DNA of 64,000 nt from Blepharisma japonicum (lineage: Eukaryota > Ciliophora > Heterotrichea > Heterotrichida > Blepharismidae). Made by a program: the position numbers and the translations under genes. Under the pieces are notes generated by a model, which was not told the origin of the DNA, searched no databases, and saw only the letters and a program-made list of their open reading frames with translations. Each line of letters begins with the position of its first letter. Positions within the stretch are counted from its first letter, which is position 1. The DNA is taken from positions 186,001 to 250,000 of the forward strand of contig CATKHK010000033.1 of NCBI GenBank assembly GCA_949751835.1, in the 5' to 3' direction. This document shows positions 33,925 through 45,131 of this stretch, piece after piece.

Positions 33925-35481
33925 TTAATTCTGATTCATAAACTGGAACCCATCAATGTGCTGAAAACCATCATTTGGCTGAAACGGTGGCAGCGCACAG
34001 TCTCCAGCGCTTAAAGAAGGTAATTTCGTGAATTTAAAATCTGGCTGAAAGTTGCTTTCTTCTCCAATCGAAGGAATTTTCATCAATTTAAAATTTTCAG
34101 GATTGAAATTGCTTTCCTCTCCAATTGAGGAGGCTTTCATATATTTGTAATTTTCAGGTTGAAACATATAATCATCCCCAAGGGATGGTAATTTTGTAAA
34201 TCTGAATCCTTCAGGCTCAGGTCCATCTCTTGAAGCAAGAGGAAAAACTGGAGAAAAAGGGCCATCTTGGTTTAAGAATGACAGAGGATCCCCTCTCCCA
34301 AAGCTGCTCGCAGAGTCTAATTTGTGGTATCCTAATTCTTCGCTATTAAAAGGCTGCTGGTTTTGAGGATCAAATGGATCGAAATAATTTGGCGTAAAAG
34401 CTCCTGGAGAATCTTTATTTGGTAAAAAGTTTTTTGGAGGCTCAATTCCTTTTGCTATGTCAAACGGATTGCTGGGTACTGGCTGAGATATGCTATGTAG
34501 CAGACTTGCAGATTCGATTTCTTGTTGCTCTTCAATTTTTTTTTTATGAGATCGTGTAACCGGTGCAGATAAAATAATTGAAGGCGCTCGTATTAAATTA
34601 TTTGTGTCTTCGAAAATTACTTTGCTGCTAGTTTCACTGCTTTTTGGAGATTCTTTTTCTGACTCAATGGTCGATTTTCTATTTTTCTTAAAGCTATCCG
34701 ATTTTTTTAAGCTGTCAGACTTTTTTAAGCTATCTGATTTCTTCAAGCTATCTGATTTTTTTAAACTCTTTGAGCTATTTGATCTCTTTAAGCTATCTTC
34801 TCTTTTAAGGCTATTTTCTCTTTTTAAGTTATCTGCTGAAATTGGGCTCTCTTCAATTTTTATAGAGTTTGTACGTTTCAGGCTCTCAGATCTCTTTAAG
34901 CTGTCAGAACTTTTAACGCTATCAGTTCTTTTCAATGAATTTGACCTTTTAAAGCACTCTTCTCTCATCAGTCTTTCGATTTCTTTTTCTTCTTTGGTTC
35001 TTTTTCTTTCAGAATGCACACTCAACACTTTCAAAACTTCAGGATCTTTAATTAACTCTTGTATAGTTCCATGCAGCTGCTCGTTTTCAGGGACTCTTTT
35101 GTTATATCTTCGTAGATTTCGACGTAGAGTACTGTAAAAATAATTTTTAATTGCATTGTCAGTCCGCCCTGGCAAGTGTTTTACCATCTTAGACCAGCAG
35201 TTCCCGTATTTTTGTTGGCATTCAAATAAAGTTTTTTCTTCTTCGATAGATCAGCCTTCATTTTTAATATTGGGATCTAGATGGTTAAATCATCTCTCTC
35301 TGCATTGTTTCCCTGTTCTAGATAAGTTTTACCTTCCTTCTATAACATTCTTTTCTTCAAGAATCCGAGCAATTTTTGTTCATTTTTTGAGACCAAGTTC
35401 TTCTACTAATGATTTGATAGCCTCATCAGCCTGATTGGAAAATACTTCTAAAGGCCAAAAATTTCGATCATAGTTAGACAT
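33925..35481 (-). CDS. R2R3 Myb transcription factor with Ser-phosphorylation-type repeats
   Basis: 513 residues. The N-terminal third has two Myb repeats: W-T-K-I-A-R-I, GRTGKQCRERWFNHLDP, and W-S-I-E-E-E, ending in LPGRTDNAIKNYFYSTLRR. A 15-nt intron (GTAAAACTTATCTAG) at 35318-35332 interrupts the R2 recognition helix, and removing it restores GRTGKQCRERW. Several Trp are UGA. After it lies a run of SLKRSES/SLKKSDS-type heptads, then C-terminal repeats (KLPSLG, MKASSIGEESNF, MKIPSIGEESNF). The repeats have R/K-x-x-S sites. It probably binds DNA at Myb sites in the nucleus. Confidence 0.9.
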
Positions 35482-35788
35482 TTTGATGTGAATAATATGG
35501 AATAAAATTAGGTTGATATAGTAAACTGAAAGACAAATTTTAGCATTTTGATTTCAATTCTATTATAATTTATCATGCTGCTCAATTAATTAGATACTTT
35601 TATATTGTGAATCCCCTTAATATTATCGGGGCAGGCAATTCATTATTGTTTTGCTTAGGTATTTTTTGAATTTACTATTTTTTAATTATTTATTCATTTG
35701 TCTCATTATTTTTTATTTTATCAAATCTTTTCTATCTTTTTACAAATCTCGATAAATCCTTTTATATTTCCGATTAAATAATGAAAAT
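35482..35788. other. Divergent spacer, nothing recognised
   Basis: 307 bp AT-rich DNA with long T runs between divergent genes. No ORF, RNA gene or repeat recognised; it must hold both promoters. Confidence 0.35.
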
Positions 35789-36028
35789 ATGATGCTTTTT
35801 AAGCAGCATAGACCAGAAGAAGCAGATGAAGAATCTTTTGCTAGTATTATTTCTATTTCAAATAACAGCTCTGACGATTTGCTAAATATAAACCAAAGCT
35901 GTGTAGAGGTTTCTTTTTATTCAGTCATCAATTTTTATCAGGCTGAAGACGAAACAAACCCGGAAACTATAAAACAAACTCCGCCTCCACTTGGAAAAGC
36001 GCATTGCAGCAAATGCTCAATTTTTTAA
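35789..36028 (+). CDS. Small acidic protein ending in a CaaX box
   Basis: 79 residues, no UGA, no intron. Rich in Ser, Asp and Glu (DEESFASIISISNNSSDDLL). The end KAHCSKCSIF fits a prenylation signal (CSIF) with an extra upstream Cys. A methionine directly follows the first, so either may start. No homology recognised. It stands alone before a 0.9 kb gap; the CaaX box is the main reason to think that the ORF is real. Confidence 0.6.
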   Translation: MMLFKQHRPEEADEESFASIISISNNSSDDLLNINQSCVEVSFYSVINFYQAEDETNPETIKQTPPPLGKAHCSKCSIF

Positions 36029-36918
36029 GCTGGGGTCATTACATTTTTGTAATATCTGTAATTTAAGGCTCTTTTAATAAATTTTAAGCTAGAACTGATT
36101 TCTTTTAATATTTAACATTATTTTAATTTTTCTAACTTAAAAAACTATCATATATTACAAGGTTCGAAAATGACGTTTGAGAGATGCCGATGAAAGCCCT
36201 TATAAAGATCGGGAAAAAAATCGTTAGAAATATATCAACACCTATGATAAAAATGAAACTTTGAATAGCAACCCAAAAAAGATGAAATAAAAATTATATA
36301 TTCATCAAATATGCAAATTTTTTTATTAAATATATTGATTATTTTTAGTAAATATAAGTCTACCTTAACTCACATATAATAGCTGTTATTTAAAGGTGGG
36401 ATATTGACATAAAGACATATTATAGCCCATGACTCTTTATAGTTCGATTTGGGTTATAATTCATCCATTCAGTTAAATAGCTTTTTGGGTGATTATAGCA
36501 AGAGAATTATAAACTCCTGAACTAGAGTTAGCTATATTTAAAGCAGCAAATTAAGTCAATTGTTCTAATTTTAACTAGTCTCTGAAGATAGTTTGAATCG
36601 CTTCAAGTTTGCAATTTGTATTTCACTAAATTGAATTCATAATTATATAAAATTGCTCTTTGAAGCAATATATTTAATTCATGCTTTGTAGACTCATGCT
36701 AATTTTAAGATCAATTACTATCATCATAAGCTAGAGTTAACAGATTCTAGTATTAAAGTTAAACATAATTTATAAGATTTAACTTGCTTGGGATCAATTT
36801 ATTAAAATACAATTTTGGCCTATTAAAAGTATTTCAGTCAGAATACTCTTATATTTAACTAAAAATTGTTCTTTATATCCAGATTTTTGTTATCTAATAA
36901 TTAACATTAAAATCTTAT
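36029..36918. other. 890 bp gap, nothing recognised
   Basis: AT-rich with stops in all frames under the UGA=Trp code. I looked for tRNA cloverleaf motifs and box C/D patterns and found none convincing. It is longer than neighbouring spacers although the flanking genes are convergent, so promoters cannot explain it. Confidence 0.4.
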
Positions 36919-38136
36919 CTATTTAATCGGGTCATTTTTTTCTTTTTCATTCAGTAACTCCCATTGACATGTTTTTGGTGGTTTTGTTCTTGAAATCCAT
37001 AAGAAAACTCCAAAAGAAAGAAGCACTAAAAATGCAGCAACCCATAGTCCTGTATAGTGAGTAAAAGTGCTGAAATATTGAACTGGATAAGTATAAATTA
37101 ATGATAGGATCTGTGCCATAAAGAATATCATATTTGTAGGGATGGATTCTTCAATCCTTAAATTCTGTTCCACTGCACATCTGATCCCAAGAGGAACAAA
37201 CCCAACCAAGCTGAAACCGACAAATACGCTTCCAATAATTGCTAAAAGTAAAGTTCCAATTAGTGCAGCCCAAAAGATCATAGAAAAAATGCTGAGTACC
37301 AAAAACACCCTTAACGGTTTCAAAATAGCTTTAAATTTTTCTACTAAACAAGTAGCTATTAAACCGCCAAACATTCCAGTCATCACCAAGCTAAACCCAA
37401 TCCACCCCACTTCTACAGACCTCATACCCGTGCTTGATAGCAATTGTCCCATAATTCCAAGTACTGTATAACTTACTGCTACCCCACTGCTGGAGCAAAG
37501 CACAATTCCAAGCATTTTCTTATCCTTTAAAGCTTCTTTGCAAGATTCTTGGAAATTCTCAAAGTTCTGTTCAAGATTTACGTTCTCTTTTTTCGAAACA
37601 ATCACATTACAAATCAAAAAAAAGCTCGCGTATAACGCTTCTGCAAACATAAGAATCGGAACGTTATTAACATAAGGAGGAATCACAAATCCACACCCGA
37701 TACCAACAAAATTGCTGAGGCTACCAATTGTTGTAGCTAAAAGTTGCTCTTTTGGAGGAAACCACTTAGCAGCTAAAGTGGAACAGCCTGGCAAGACCAT
37801 ACTGTTTAAAGAAGCTACAAGAAATTGGCCTATTAAAGCAAGTGCGAAATTTGGGCCTGCAACCCACCGAATTCAGCAACCAATGCAGGTTATGATCCAG
37901 CCAATATTCATGCACCAATAATAATTTCGGCCAAGTGCCCAGGATGCGAATGGGGCAAATGGCAGATACATTATGAAATAGCTTTCTTCAAATAAATTGA
38001 TCAAGTTTGCACTTGCACCATAGTACTCTTGAGCCTTCTCAGTGATCGGAGTTAGAGTACATCAGACAAGGCCATTCATAGAGCTTATCCCAACATAACA
38101 TAACAGCATAAGCCATCTCCTTGGAGAAGGTTCCAT
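36919..38136 (-). CDS. Major facilitator transporter of SLC49 (FLVCR-like) type
   Basis: 405 residues; UGA is Trp twice (GLV-W-CTLTPI and IGC-W-IRWVAG). About 12 hydrophobic helices. The start RRWLMLLCYVGISSMNG and the run LINLFEESYFIMYLPFAPFASWAL with GQFLVASLNSMVLPGCSTLAAKWFP match the SLC49 family, which moves haem, choline or ethanolamine across membranes. Loop A between helices 2 and 3 is present (WALGRNY). The substrate is inferred. Divergent from the next gene with only 125 bp between start codons. Confidence 0.82.
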
Positions 38137-38261
38137 TCTAAATATTAATCAAATTTAATTGGATTCACTAATATTAATAGTTTACCCATACTTTGAAAAT
38201 TTACGCCTTTTATTTAATTAGCTTATTTTTCAGAAAATCCCCCTTATGCAAATTTAATATA

Positions 38262-40415
38262 ATGCAAAACAAAGGAAACTCTTTTAACACGCTATTCAGT
38301 GGATTTAGAAATGACAGTTCTGATGAAGAAGGAGAAGTAAAGGAACAGCACCAATTCGTTACAGACCCAGAACAAATGCGTTGCGATACGATTCTGACTA
38401 ATAAACAAGTTGAAATTTTTCTCAAATATTTGAGCGCACCAAATTTCAATTTCACAAAAATTTGGCTTAATAAATTCAACCTTGTCGCAAATAAACATTA
38501 TGGAATTATTTCAAAAAATGACGCCTTATTTAAGCTTTACAAAACAATTGTTATCAACATAACTCAAGATATCTATCCAATGATAGAAGAAGATAAAGAC
38601 ATGGCCCCTGCAATTTTGGAAATATTTTCAGAGCTTTACTACAGAAAAGATTTCCCTCCTTATCAGCATATAATTGATGAATACCGTATCGATGTTTTAA
38701 ATCAGCGAGTCGTTGATATTGTCAACGAAGTTAGAAAAGAAGCTATTAAAACTAGAAAAAGAGAAAAAAACCAAAAAACTCGGCAAAAAGAAGCACAGAG
38801 AAAAAGAGAAAAAATAAAAATTGATTTAGATCCATATGATTCTGTATGCCTGCCTGTCAAAAGGGACAGAGAGGATGCAGCACTATCGCCTGATGAGCCA
38901 AAAACTCAGCCTGATGAGCCCATCAATTTAGATCAAAACTTCCAAGCAGAGCTTACAATGAGCAGCTTATGACTGGCAAGTCTAGAACACAATCAAGAAG
39001 CAAACTCTGACAATAATCAAATGCAAGTTGATGGTAAAGAAGCTTCAAATCAATTCAAAAGCTCTGAAATTAATGAAGGAATCAACCAAAAAGTAGAATA
39101 CGAAGAAGAAATTAAAGTCCATGATAGTCAGGTAAAAGCTGAAATGAACGTTGAGGAAAACAAAATAATAGAAATTGACAATAAGCAATATGAAATCGGA
39201 AATACTGAAGAAAGTCGAAATATGCAAATAGAAAAAAGAGAGGAGAAAATAAAAGGAGAAGAAGCTGACGGATGGGGGGATTTTGAAGAATGAAATGAAG
39301 TGTCAGAGCAAAATAATAAAGGCAAAACTACTGCTGAAAAAATTGACGAAATAACAGATGTCAAACCACTTCCTATAAATCCTAAAATAGAGGAGAAGGA
39401 TGTATTTTTAATACCAGAATTCCGAAATAGTGAAAGATCTAATGCAAAGCTTGATCCTCGAGCTGTCGCGTTTTTGAAAGCAAGAGGGATCGATTTTTTG
39501 TTGGATTCCCCAACAATAATGGAAAAGCTTGAAAAATTTCATATAATTTTGGATATAGACAATACACTTGTTGCAGCAAATTCAGAAACTACTGTAAAAG
39601 CATTAAAAAAACCTATTCCTTCTCATTGTCAAAAAATCCTCGTTAGAGATTGTCCAATTTATGTAGCACAGCGCCCTGGGGTTAACGAGTTCTTAGAATC
39701 AATTTCTAGATTCGCTGAACTTTATGCTTACTCTCATGGTAGCATTGACTATGCAATAGAAGTGATTAAAATTCTTGATCCATCCAAAAAATACTTCAAA
39801 GACAGAGTTTTGGGTTCTGAAAATAATATAAATTCAAATATGAAAAAAAGCTTAGAAATTTTCTCCTCAAAATCAGGAATAAGCATTAATCCAGATCTGC
39901 TTTTAGTAATTGACGATCAAATGGTTGTATGAGACAACCCTATTTACTGTATTCCTGTCGTTCCTTATTACCCAATGAAAATGCCCAACAAAAATACTTT
40001 TATTTGCCATCCAAGGCTAATAGAATTATACGATGAAGAAAATTTGCCCTTCATTTGTGAACCACCTGCACAATCAAACCTCTTAAATATAGCAGAAGCC
40101 TTAAAAGAGTCATTTTCACAATTTATATCAAATAACTGCAAAAAGACAGCAATATTTGAGTTTACTGATTATAGGAATAGCATTTTAAAAGGAACCCCAT
40201 TATCTTTTAATGTTTATGAAACAAGGGTTGGCCAAGGCGATTATACAGCAAACAAACTTAAGAGCTATAAAATTATAGCAGAGTCACTAGGGGCATCTAC
40301 TAGCACAAACGGCTTTGAAGTAGTGGAAACAACTAAATATACAACTGAAGTTTCTACAGCATGACTCCTCGATTGTTACCTTCATATTCGGTCGATTCCA
40401 AGGTCTAATAATTAA
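38262..40415 (+). CDS. FCP1: FCP1-like RNA polymerase II CTD phosphatase with BRCT end
   Basis: 717 residues; UGA is Trp at four places (MSSL-W-LASL, DFEE-W-NEV, MVV-W-DNP, VSTA-W-LLDC). Start is MQNKGNSF at 38262; an upstream in-frame Met (38193) exists but lies close to the divergent gene. The HAD phosphatase core has D-I-D-N-T at about 431-435 (HIILDIDNTLV), YVAQRPGVNEFLESIS, ILDPSKKYFKDRVL and VIDDQMVVWDNP, as in FCP1/SCP phosphatases that remove phosphate from the Pol II tail. The last 90 residues resemble a BRCT domain (W-L-L-D-C, with the Trp supplied by UGA). The N-terminal 200 residues are helical and unassigned. Confidence 0.85.
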
Positions 40416-40679
40416 AAATTATGTTACAATCTACTTAAAAATTCTTATGGAAGCTAACCTTATTAGTCATTAGATAAACAGCTCAGTAAACAAAATCGAT
40501 CATTGATAGTATGACTACTTAAAATCCTGACTTTTGAGGTTTTTATATCAGCGAATTTTAAACATAAAGATTGGTGAAGAAATATAATAAAAATCTAAAA
40601 TTGAGGAAAAGATCTAAATACCAGAATTCATGTTCTCTAAAATGAAATCTTAAGTCGGAAATAAACTAATAAGCTAAAA

Positions 40680-41525
40680 ATGGGTTCTTCTGAGAGCAAT
40701 TGTGGATTTAGAGTTATTGATGTAAACCCAACCTCTCCAGCCCATCAAGCAGGATTGATAAGCTATCTCGACTTCATTGTCTATGCCAATGGTATTAGGC
40801 TGCAACAAGATGGGCCGCTACAGAATATAATTTCTAAGAGTGTCAAATGCAAAGTATTTTTGAAAGTTTTCAATATTTTGGATCAAGCATTTAGAGAAAT
40901 AATTGTAACCCCTAGAAATGATTGGGGAGGTGAAGGTTTATTAGGTGCTACATTGAGATGGGAAGACTGAACAGAAATTCCTAGCTTAAGAATTATCGAA
41001 GTTTTCCCCAATTCTTTAGCCACAGAGCTGGGCTTAGTAGAGAATACTGACTTTATACTAGGAACTGCAGATGAGACTTTAAATAGTTTGAGTAGACTTG
41101 AAGGGATTCTTAGACATTATGATGAAACCACGCTATTTGTATATAACTCAGAAATTGGTGAGGTCAGAAAAATCCATGTAAAAAACCCAGAAAAGAAAAG
41201 CTTAGGCTGTGGCGTAGGTGAGGGTGTTTTTCACGCATTAGACAAAGCAAAAATAGAAGCATTAAAAAAAGAAAAATCTGAAGCAAAAGAAGAAAAACAA
41301 GAAGAAAAGAAAGAAGATATAATTGATGAAGCTCCCCAACAAAAGCCAAAAGATGAAAATATCCCTCCACCCCCTCCACCCAAAGCAGAAACCCACAGCA
41401 TTGAAAAAAAGCACGAAAGTAGTGGGATAATCAAACTATTGCCACCTCCAAGCATATATGAACTGAATGAAGAGAAAGCAGGATTTCAAACCAACATATT
41501 AAAATCAAAATATATCATTCACTAA
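40680..41525 (+). CDS. GRASP: GRASP55/65 Golgi reassembly-stacking protein
   Basis: 281 residues with the GRASP layout: MGSSES N-terminus (myristoylated Gly2), PDZ1 (CGFRVIDVNPTSPAHQAGLISYLDFIVYANG) and PDZ2 (PSLRIIEVFPNSLATELGLVENTDFILG), joined by WGGEGLLGATLRWED. UGA is Trp once, in the linker (WED-W-TEIPS). Then LGCGVGEGVFHAL follows, a hallmark of GRASP, and a Lys/Glu/Pro-rich C-terminal tail (IPPPPPPKA) as in the regulatory half of animal GRASPs. It tethers Golgi membranes and helps secretion. No intron. Confidence 0.93.
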
Positions 41526-41624
41526 TTAATTAACAAATTATTAAATATATTAGCCTACAACTTATCACGATTTTCAGTATCGTATCAACTGATTTAAAAA
41601 TAAAAATAAATACTTATTCTTAAA

Positions 41625-43211
41625 ATGGGAGCAGGCAAATGCTGTGGGAAATCCCATAGAGACTTAAAAAAAGCTTCTAGAAGAGAATCGGCTGACACTA
41701 TGCATCTGGCAGAAAAGCTTAATAACAGTAACTCAAAAATTCACATAAAAAACGACAGTATTGGTTAAATAGATATCCAAAAATATTATGACGTTGAATG
41801 GGAAATCGGAAGTGGGCATTTTGGAAAAGTCAAAAGAGCTTTTAGCAAAGACTTAAAAATATCTCAAGATTTCGCTATAAAAAGTATCCCAAAGTCAAAA
41901 ATAAAGGGCAGAGTTGAGCTTTTGCAAAGGGAACTTGGGTCTCTTATGGTAGTTGATCACCCAAATATAATTAGACTTTATGAAATATATGAAGATAAGC
42001 ATTACATACATTTGGTGATGGAATTATGTACAGGAGGAGATTTGTTTACACAATTATTAGAAAAAGGCAGGTATAATGAAGGAGAGGCTGCAAGAATTAT
42101 TTATTCGATCCTTCATGCATTGAGTCACTTGCACAGTTTGCATATCGTGCATCGAGACTTAAAACCTGAAAATATTATGTTTGCTACGCGTGATGCAAAT
42201 GCTGAGGTAAAACTGATTGATTTTGGCCTAGCAAAAAAATTTATTACAGAAGATTGTTTATTGCATACTCCTGTTGGCACTTCTTATTACGTTGCTCCTG
42301 AGGTGCTTCAAAATAACTATGGACCCTCATGTGATATATGAAGTTTAGGTGTTATTTTGTATATGCTTTTAACTGGAAAGCCACCTTTTAATGGAAGATC
42401 AGATTTAACTATTTTTAAAAATATTTTGTCTTGCTCGTATCCAAAAGAAGGAAGTTCTGAATGAGAATCTTTATCAGAAGACGCTCATGATTTATTGATA
42501 AAAATGCTCAATTCAGTACCTCATAATAGAATCACAGCGAGCGACGCATTAAACCATCGATGGTTCGAAAGGAGAAATCATAAAGATACAAGAGTTATAG
42601 ATAAAAAGATCTTTAGCAGGCTAAAAAAGCAAGTCTACACAAACCAGCTAGTAAAAGAGAGCATGAAGCTTATGATAAGATATACAAAAGAAGAGGATAT
42701 TAGCCAATTAAATGATATTTTTAGAGATCTTGACCAAGAGCACACAGGATTTTTAACTCCTTCAGAACTTAAGGAAGGGCTTGTTAAAGCAGGAATTTCT
42801 TTGGACATGGAAACAATAGAAAAAATTATTAGAAACGCATCATATGAAGAAGGAGATAAACTTGATTATACAGCGTTTATAGCAGCAACATTAGATAGGA
42901 AACTTCTGCATAATAAAGACACACTTTGGCTTGCTTTTAAGCAGTTTGATATTGACAACACAGGAACAATTTCTATAGAAAACTTAAAAGAAGTGTTTAA
43001 TAGGGGAGGTAAAAAAATAACGAAAAAAGAATTACGGAAGATTCTTGAGGTTTATGGAATTAATGAAAATAAAGGAATTAAGTTTGAAGATTTTTGCAAT
43101 ATTTTTCAGAGTAAGGTTAATTTAGAAAATGATGAAGATATTTCTAGTTTGGAAAGTGTTTATTCGAGAAGAGGAGTAGATAAAACTGGCATTGATAGCA
43201 ATAGAGTATAG
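41625..43211 (+). CDS. Calcium-dependent protein kinase (CDPK), tandem copy 1
   Basis: 523 residues. MGAGKCCGKSH is a myristoyl/palmitoyl type N-terminus. A 15-nt intron (GTATTGGTTAAATAG, 41758-41772) sits just before the kinase domain; unspliced, it contains an in-frame UAA. The kinase has GSGHFGKV, AIKSIPKS, HRDLKPEN, DFGLAKKF and APEVLQ, with UGA as the Trp of D-I-W-S-L-G. Four EF-hand regions follow: EF1 (DLDQEHTGFLTPSE) and EF3 (DIDNTGTISIEN) have near-complete Ca2+ ligands; EF2 and EF4 look degenerate. It phosphorylates Ser/Thr upon Ca2+ signals. Tandem paralog 265 bp downstream. Confidence 0.96.
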
Positions 43212-43476
43212 TTTTAATTATAAATTTATCAGCAGTTTTTGGTATATTTAAACACTTTTATTTAGAAAGTTTCTTTGTTATACATACAGATTTATGAGAA
43301 GTGAACTGCACTGTATTTTTTTATAAATAGATCATTATGATATATCTAAAAATTAAAGTCTTTATTAGTTCATATATAAATTTAGCTTTTCTAATATAAA
43401 ATAATTTAACCTTTCAAAAAAATAAAAAATAAAGATTCTTAATTTATTAATATTTTTTATTTTATAAACGAAAACA

Positions 43477-45021
43477 ATGGGGAAATGTTTTAGCAAATCA
43501 AGAAAAGAATCAATAGATAAAATTTCAAAGCAGCAACCTCCTTCTTCTGATACTCTTATTGATAAAATGACTCATAGAGGCTCAACTGTTCCAATAATTT
43601 ATGACAGTATTTTTTAACTAGATATCCAGAAATCTTATGATCTTCAAGCTTCTATTGGTAGCGGACGCTTTGGAAATGTCAAAAAGGCTTTGAGTAAAGA
43701 TAAAAAAGTAACGCAAGAATTTGCAATAAAAAGCATCCCAAAATCAAAAGTTATTGGCGATATAGAAGTTCTTTTAAGAGAATTAGCTTATCTTATGCTT
43801 GTTGACCATCCGAATATAATTAGACTCTATGAAGTTTATGAAGACAGTAAATATATTCATTTAGTTTTAGAATTATGCACAGGAGGAGAGCTTTTTACAC
43901 AATTAATAGACAAAGGAAAATATACAGAAAGTGAAGCTGCAAGGATTATTTATTCAATACTCCATGCGTTGAGCCACTTGCATAGCCTTGGAATTGTGCA
44001 TAGAGACATAAAGCCAGAAAATATTCTATTTTCTACGCCAGATTCTGATGCAGAAGTCAAATTAATTGACTTTGGGCTTTCAGCAAAATACAATAAAGAG
44101 AAAACGCTTATGCATACATCGGTAGGGACAGTTTATTATATTGCTCCTGAAGTGCTTCAAAATAACTATAAAGAATCTTGTGATGTTTGAAGTTTAGGAG
44201 TGATATTGTACATGCTATTGACTGGAAATTTACCTTTTCAAGGAGTATCAGATAATGAAATTATTTCAAATATTCTTAGCTGCTCATATCCAAATGAAGG
44301 AAATCCTGAATGAGATTCACTTTCAGAAGATGCTAAAGATTTAATAATAAAATTACTGAACCCAAATTTCGAAGAAAGAATTTCAGCTTGTGACGCATTA
44401 GATCACCCTTGGCTTAAACAAAGAAACCAAAAAGATGTCAAACTGATAGAAAGCAAGATTTTCGATCAGCTGCAAAAGCAAACCTCCACAAATCAACTCG
44501 TCAGAGAATCTACAAAATTTATGGTGAAATATGTAAAAGAAAAGAAAATTCGTAAACTAAACCACATTTACAGAGAGCTTGACAAAGATCATACAGGCTT
44601 TATATCAGTATCAGAGCTAAAGGAAGGGCTTGAAAAAGCTGGAATTTTTAAAGATCACTCTGAGGTCCAAAATATCATCAGAAACTTAGCGTATAGCGAA
44701 GAAGAGAGACTTGATTACACAGATTTCATTGCAGCTACACTAGATAAAAAGGATTTATACAATAAAGATATATTGTGAATCGTATTTAAGCAGCTTGATG
44801 TTGATAACAGTGGGGATATCTCTTTGGATAATCTGAAAGAAGTTTGCAGTAGAAGAGGGAAAAAAGTGTCAAAAAAAGAATTTAAAGAAATTTTGGAACA
44901 ATATGGATTAGAAGGGAAAGAAGGAATTAGCTTTGGAGATTTTTGTAAGATTTTCGAAGGTAAAATGCATATAGGCAACTGTGATGTTGATAGACTATCG
45001 CATCGAATTTCTGAAGAGTAG
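43477..45021 (+). CDS. Calcium-dependent protein kinase (CDPK), tandem copy 2
   Basis: 509 residues, close paralog of the upstream CDPK. MGKCFSKSRK again fits Gly2 myristoylation and Cys4 palmitoylation. A 15-nt intron (GTATTTTTTAACTAG, 43607-43621) is at the same place and phase as in copy 1. Kinase motifs are complete (GSGRFGNV, AIKSIPKS, HRDIKPEN, DFGLSAKY, APEVLQ); UGA is Trp in D-V-W-S-L-G. EF1 (ELDKDHTGFISVSE) and EF3 (DVDNSGDISLDN) look functional; the others are weak. The shared loss of EF2 and EF4 in both copies shows it predates the duplication. Confidence 0.95.
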
Positions 45022-45131
45022 TTTAATGTAAAGATTTGTGTATAATTGAAGAAAGAATTTATTAGAATTTAAAAATTAAATATATTTAATTTTTTTCTAT
45101 ATATTTGCTATAATAATAAATTTGTTTAGCG

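Noticed and set aside
34604-35137. + strand 177-codon frame rich in Phe-Lys-Leu-Ser repeats
   Set aside because: Antisense reading of the SLKKSDS repeat array of the Myb gene.
36160-36280. Possible box C/D snoRNA-like motifs
   Set aside because: The C-like and D-like boxes do not have the right spacing or a terminal stem.
41758-41772. In-frame UAA before the kinase domain of CDPK copy 1 (and at the same place in copy 2), suggesting readthrough
   Set aside because: It lies within a 15-nt GT...AG intron in both paralogs; removal restores the frame.
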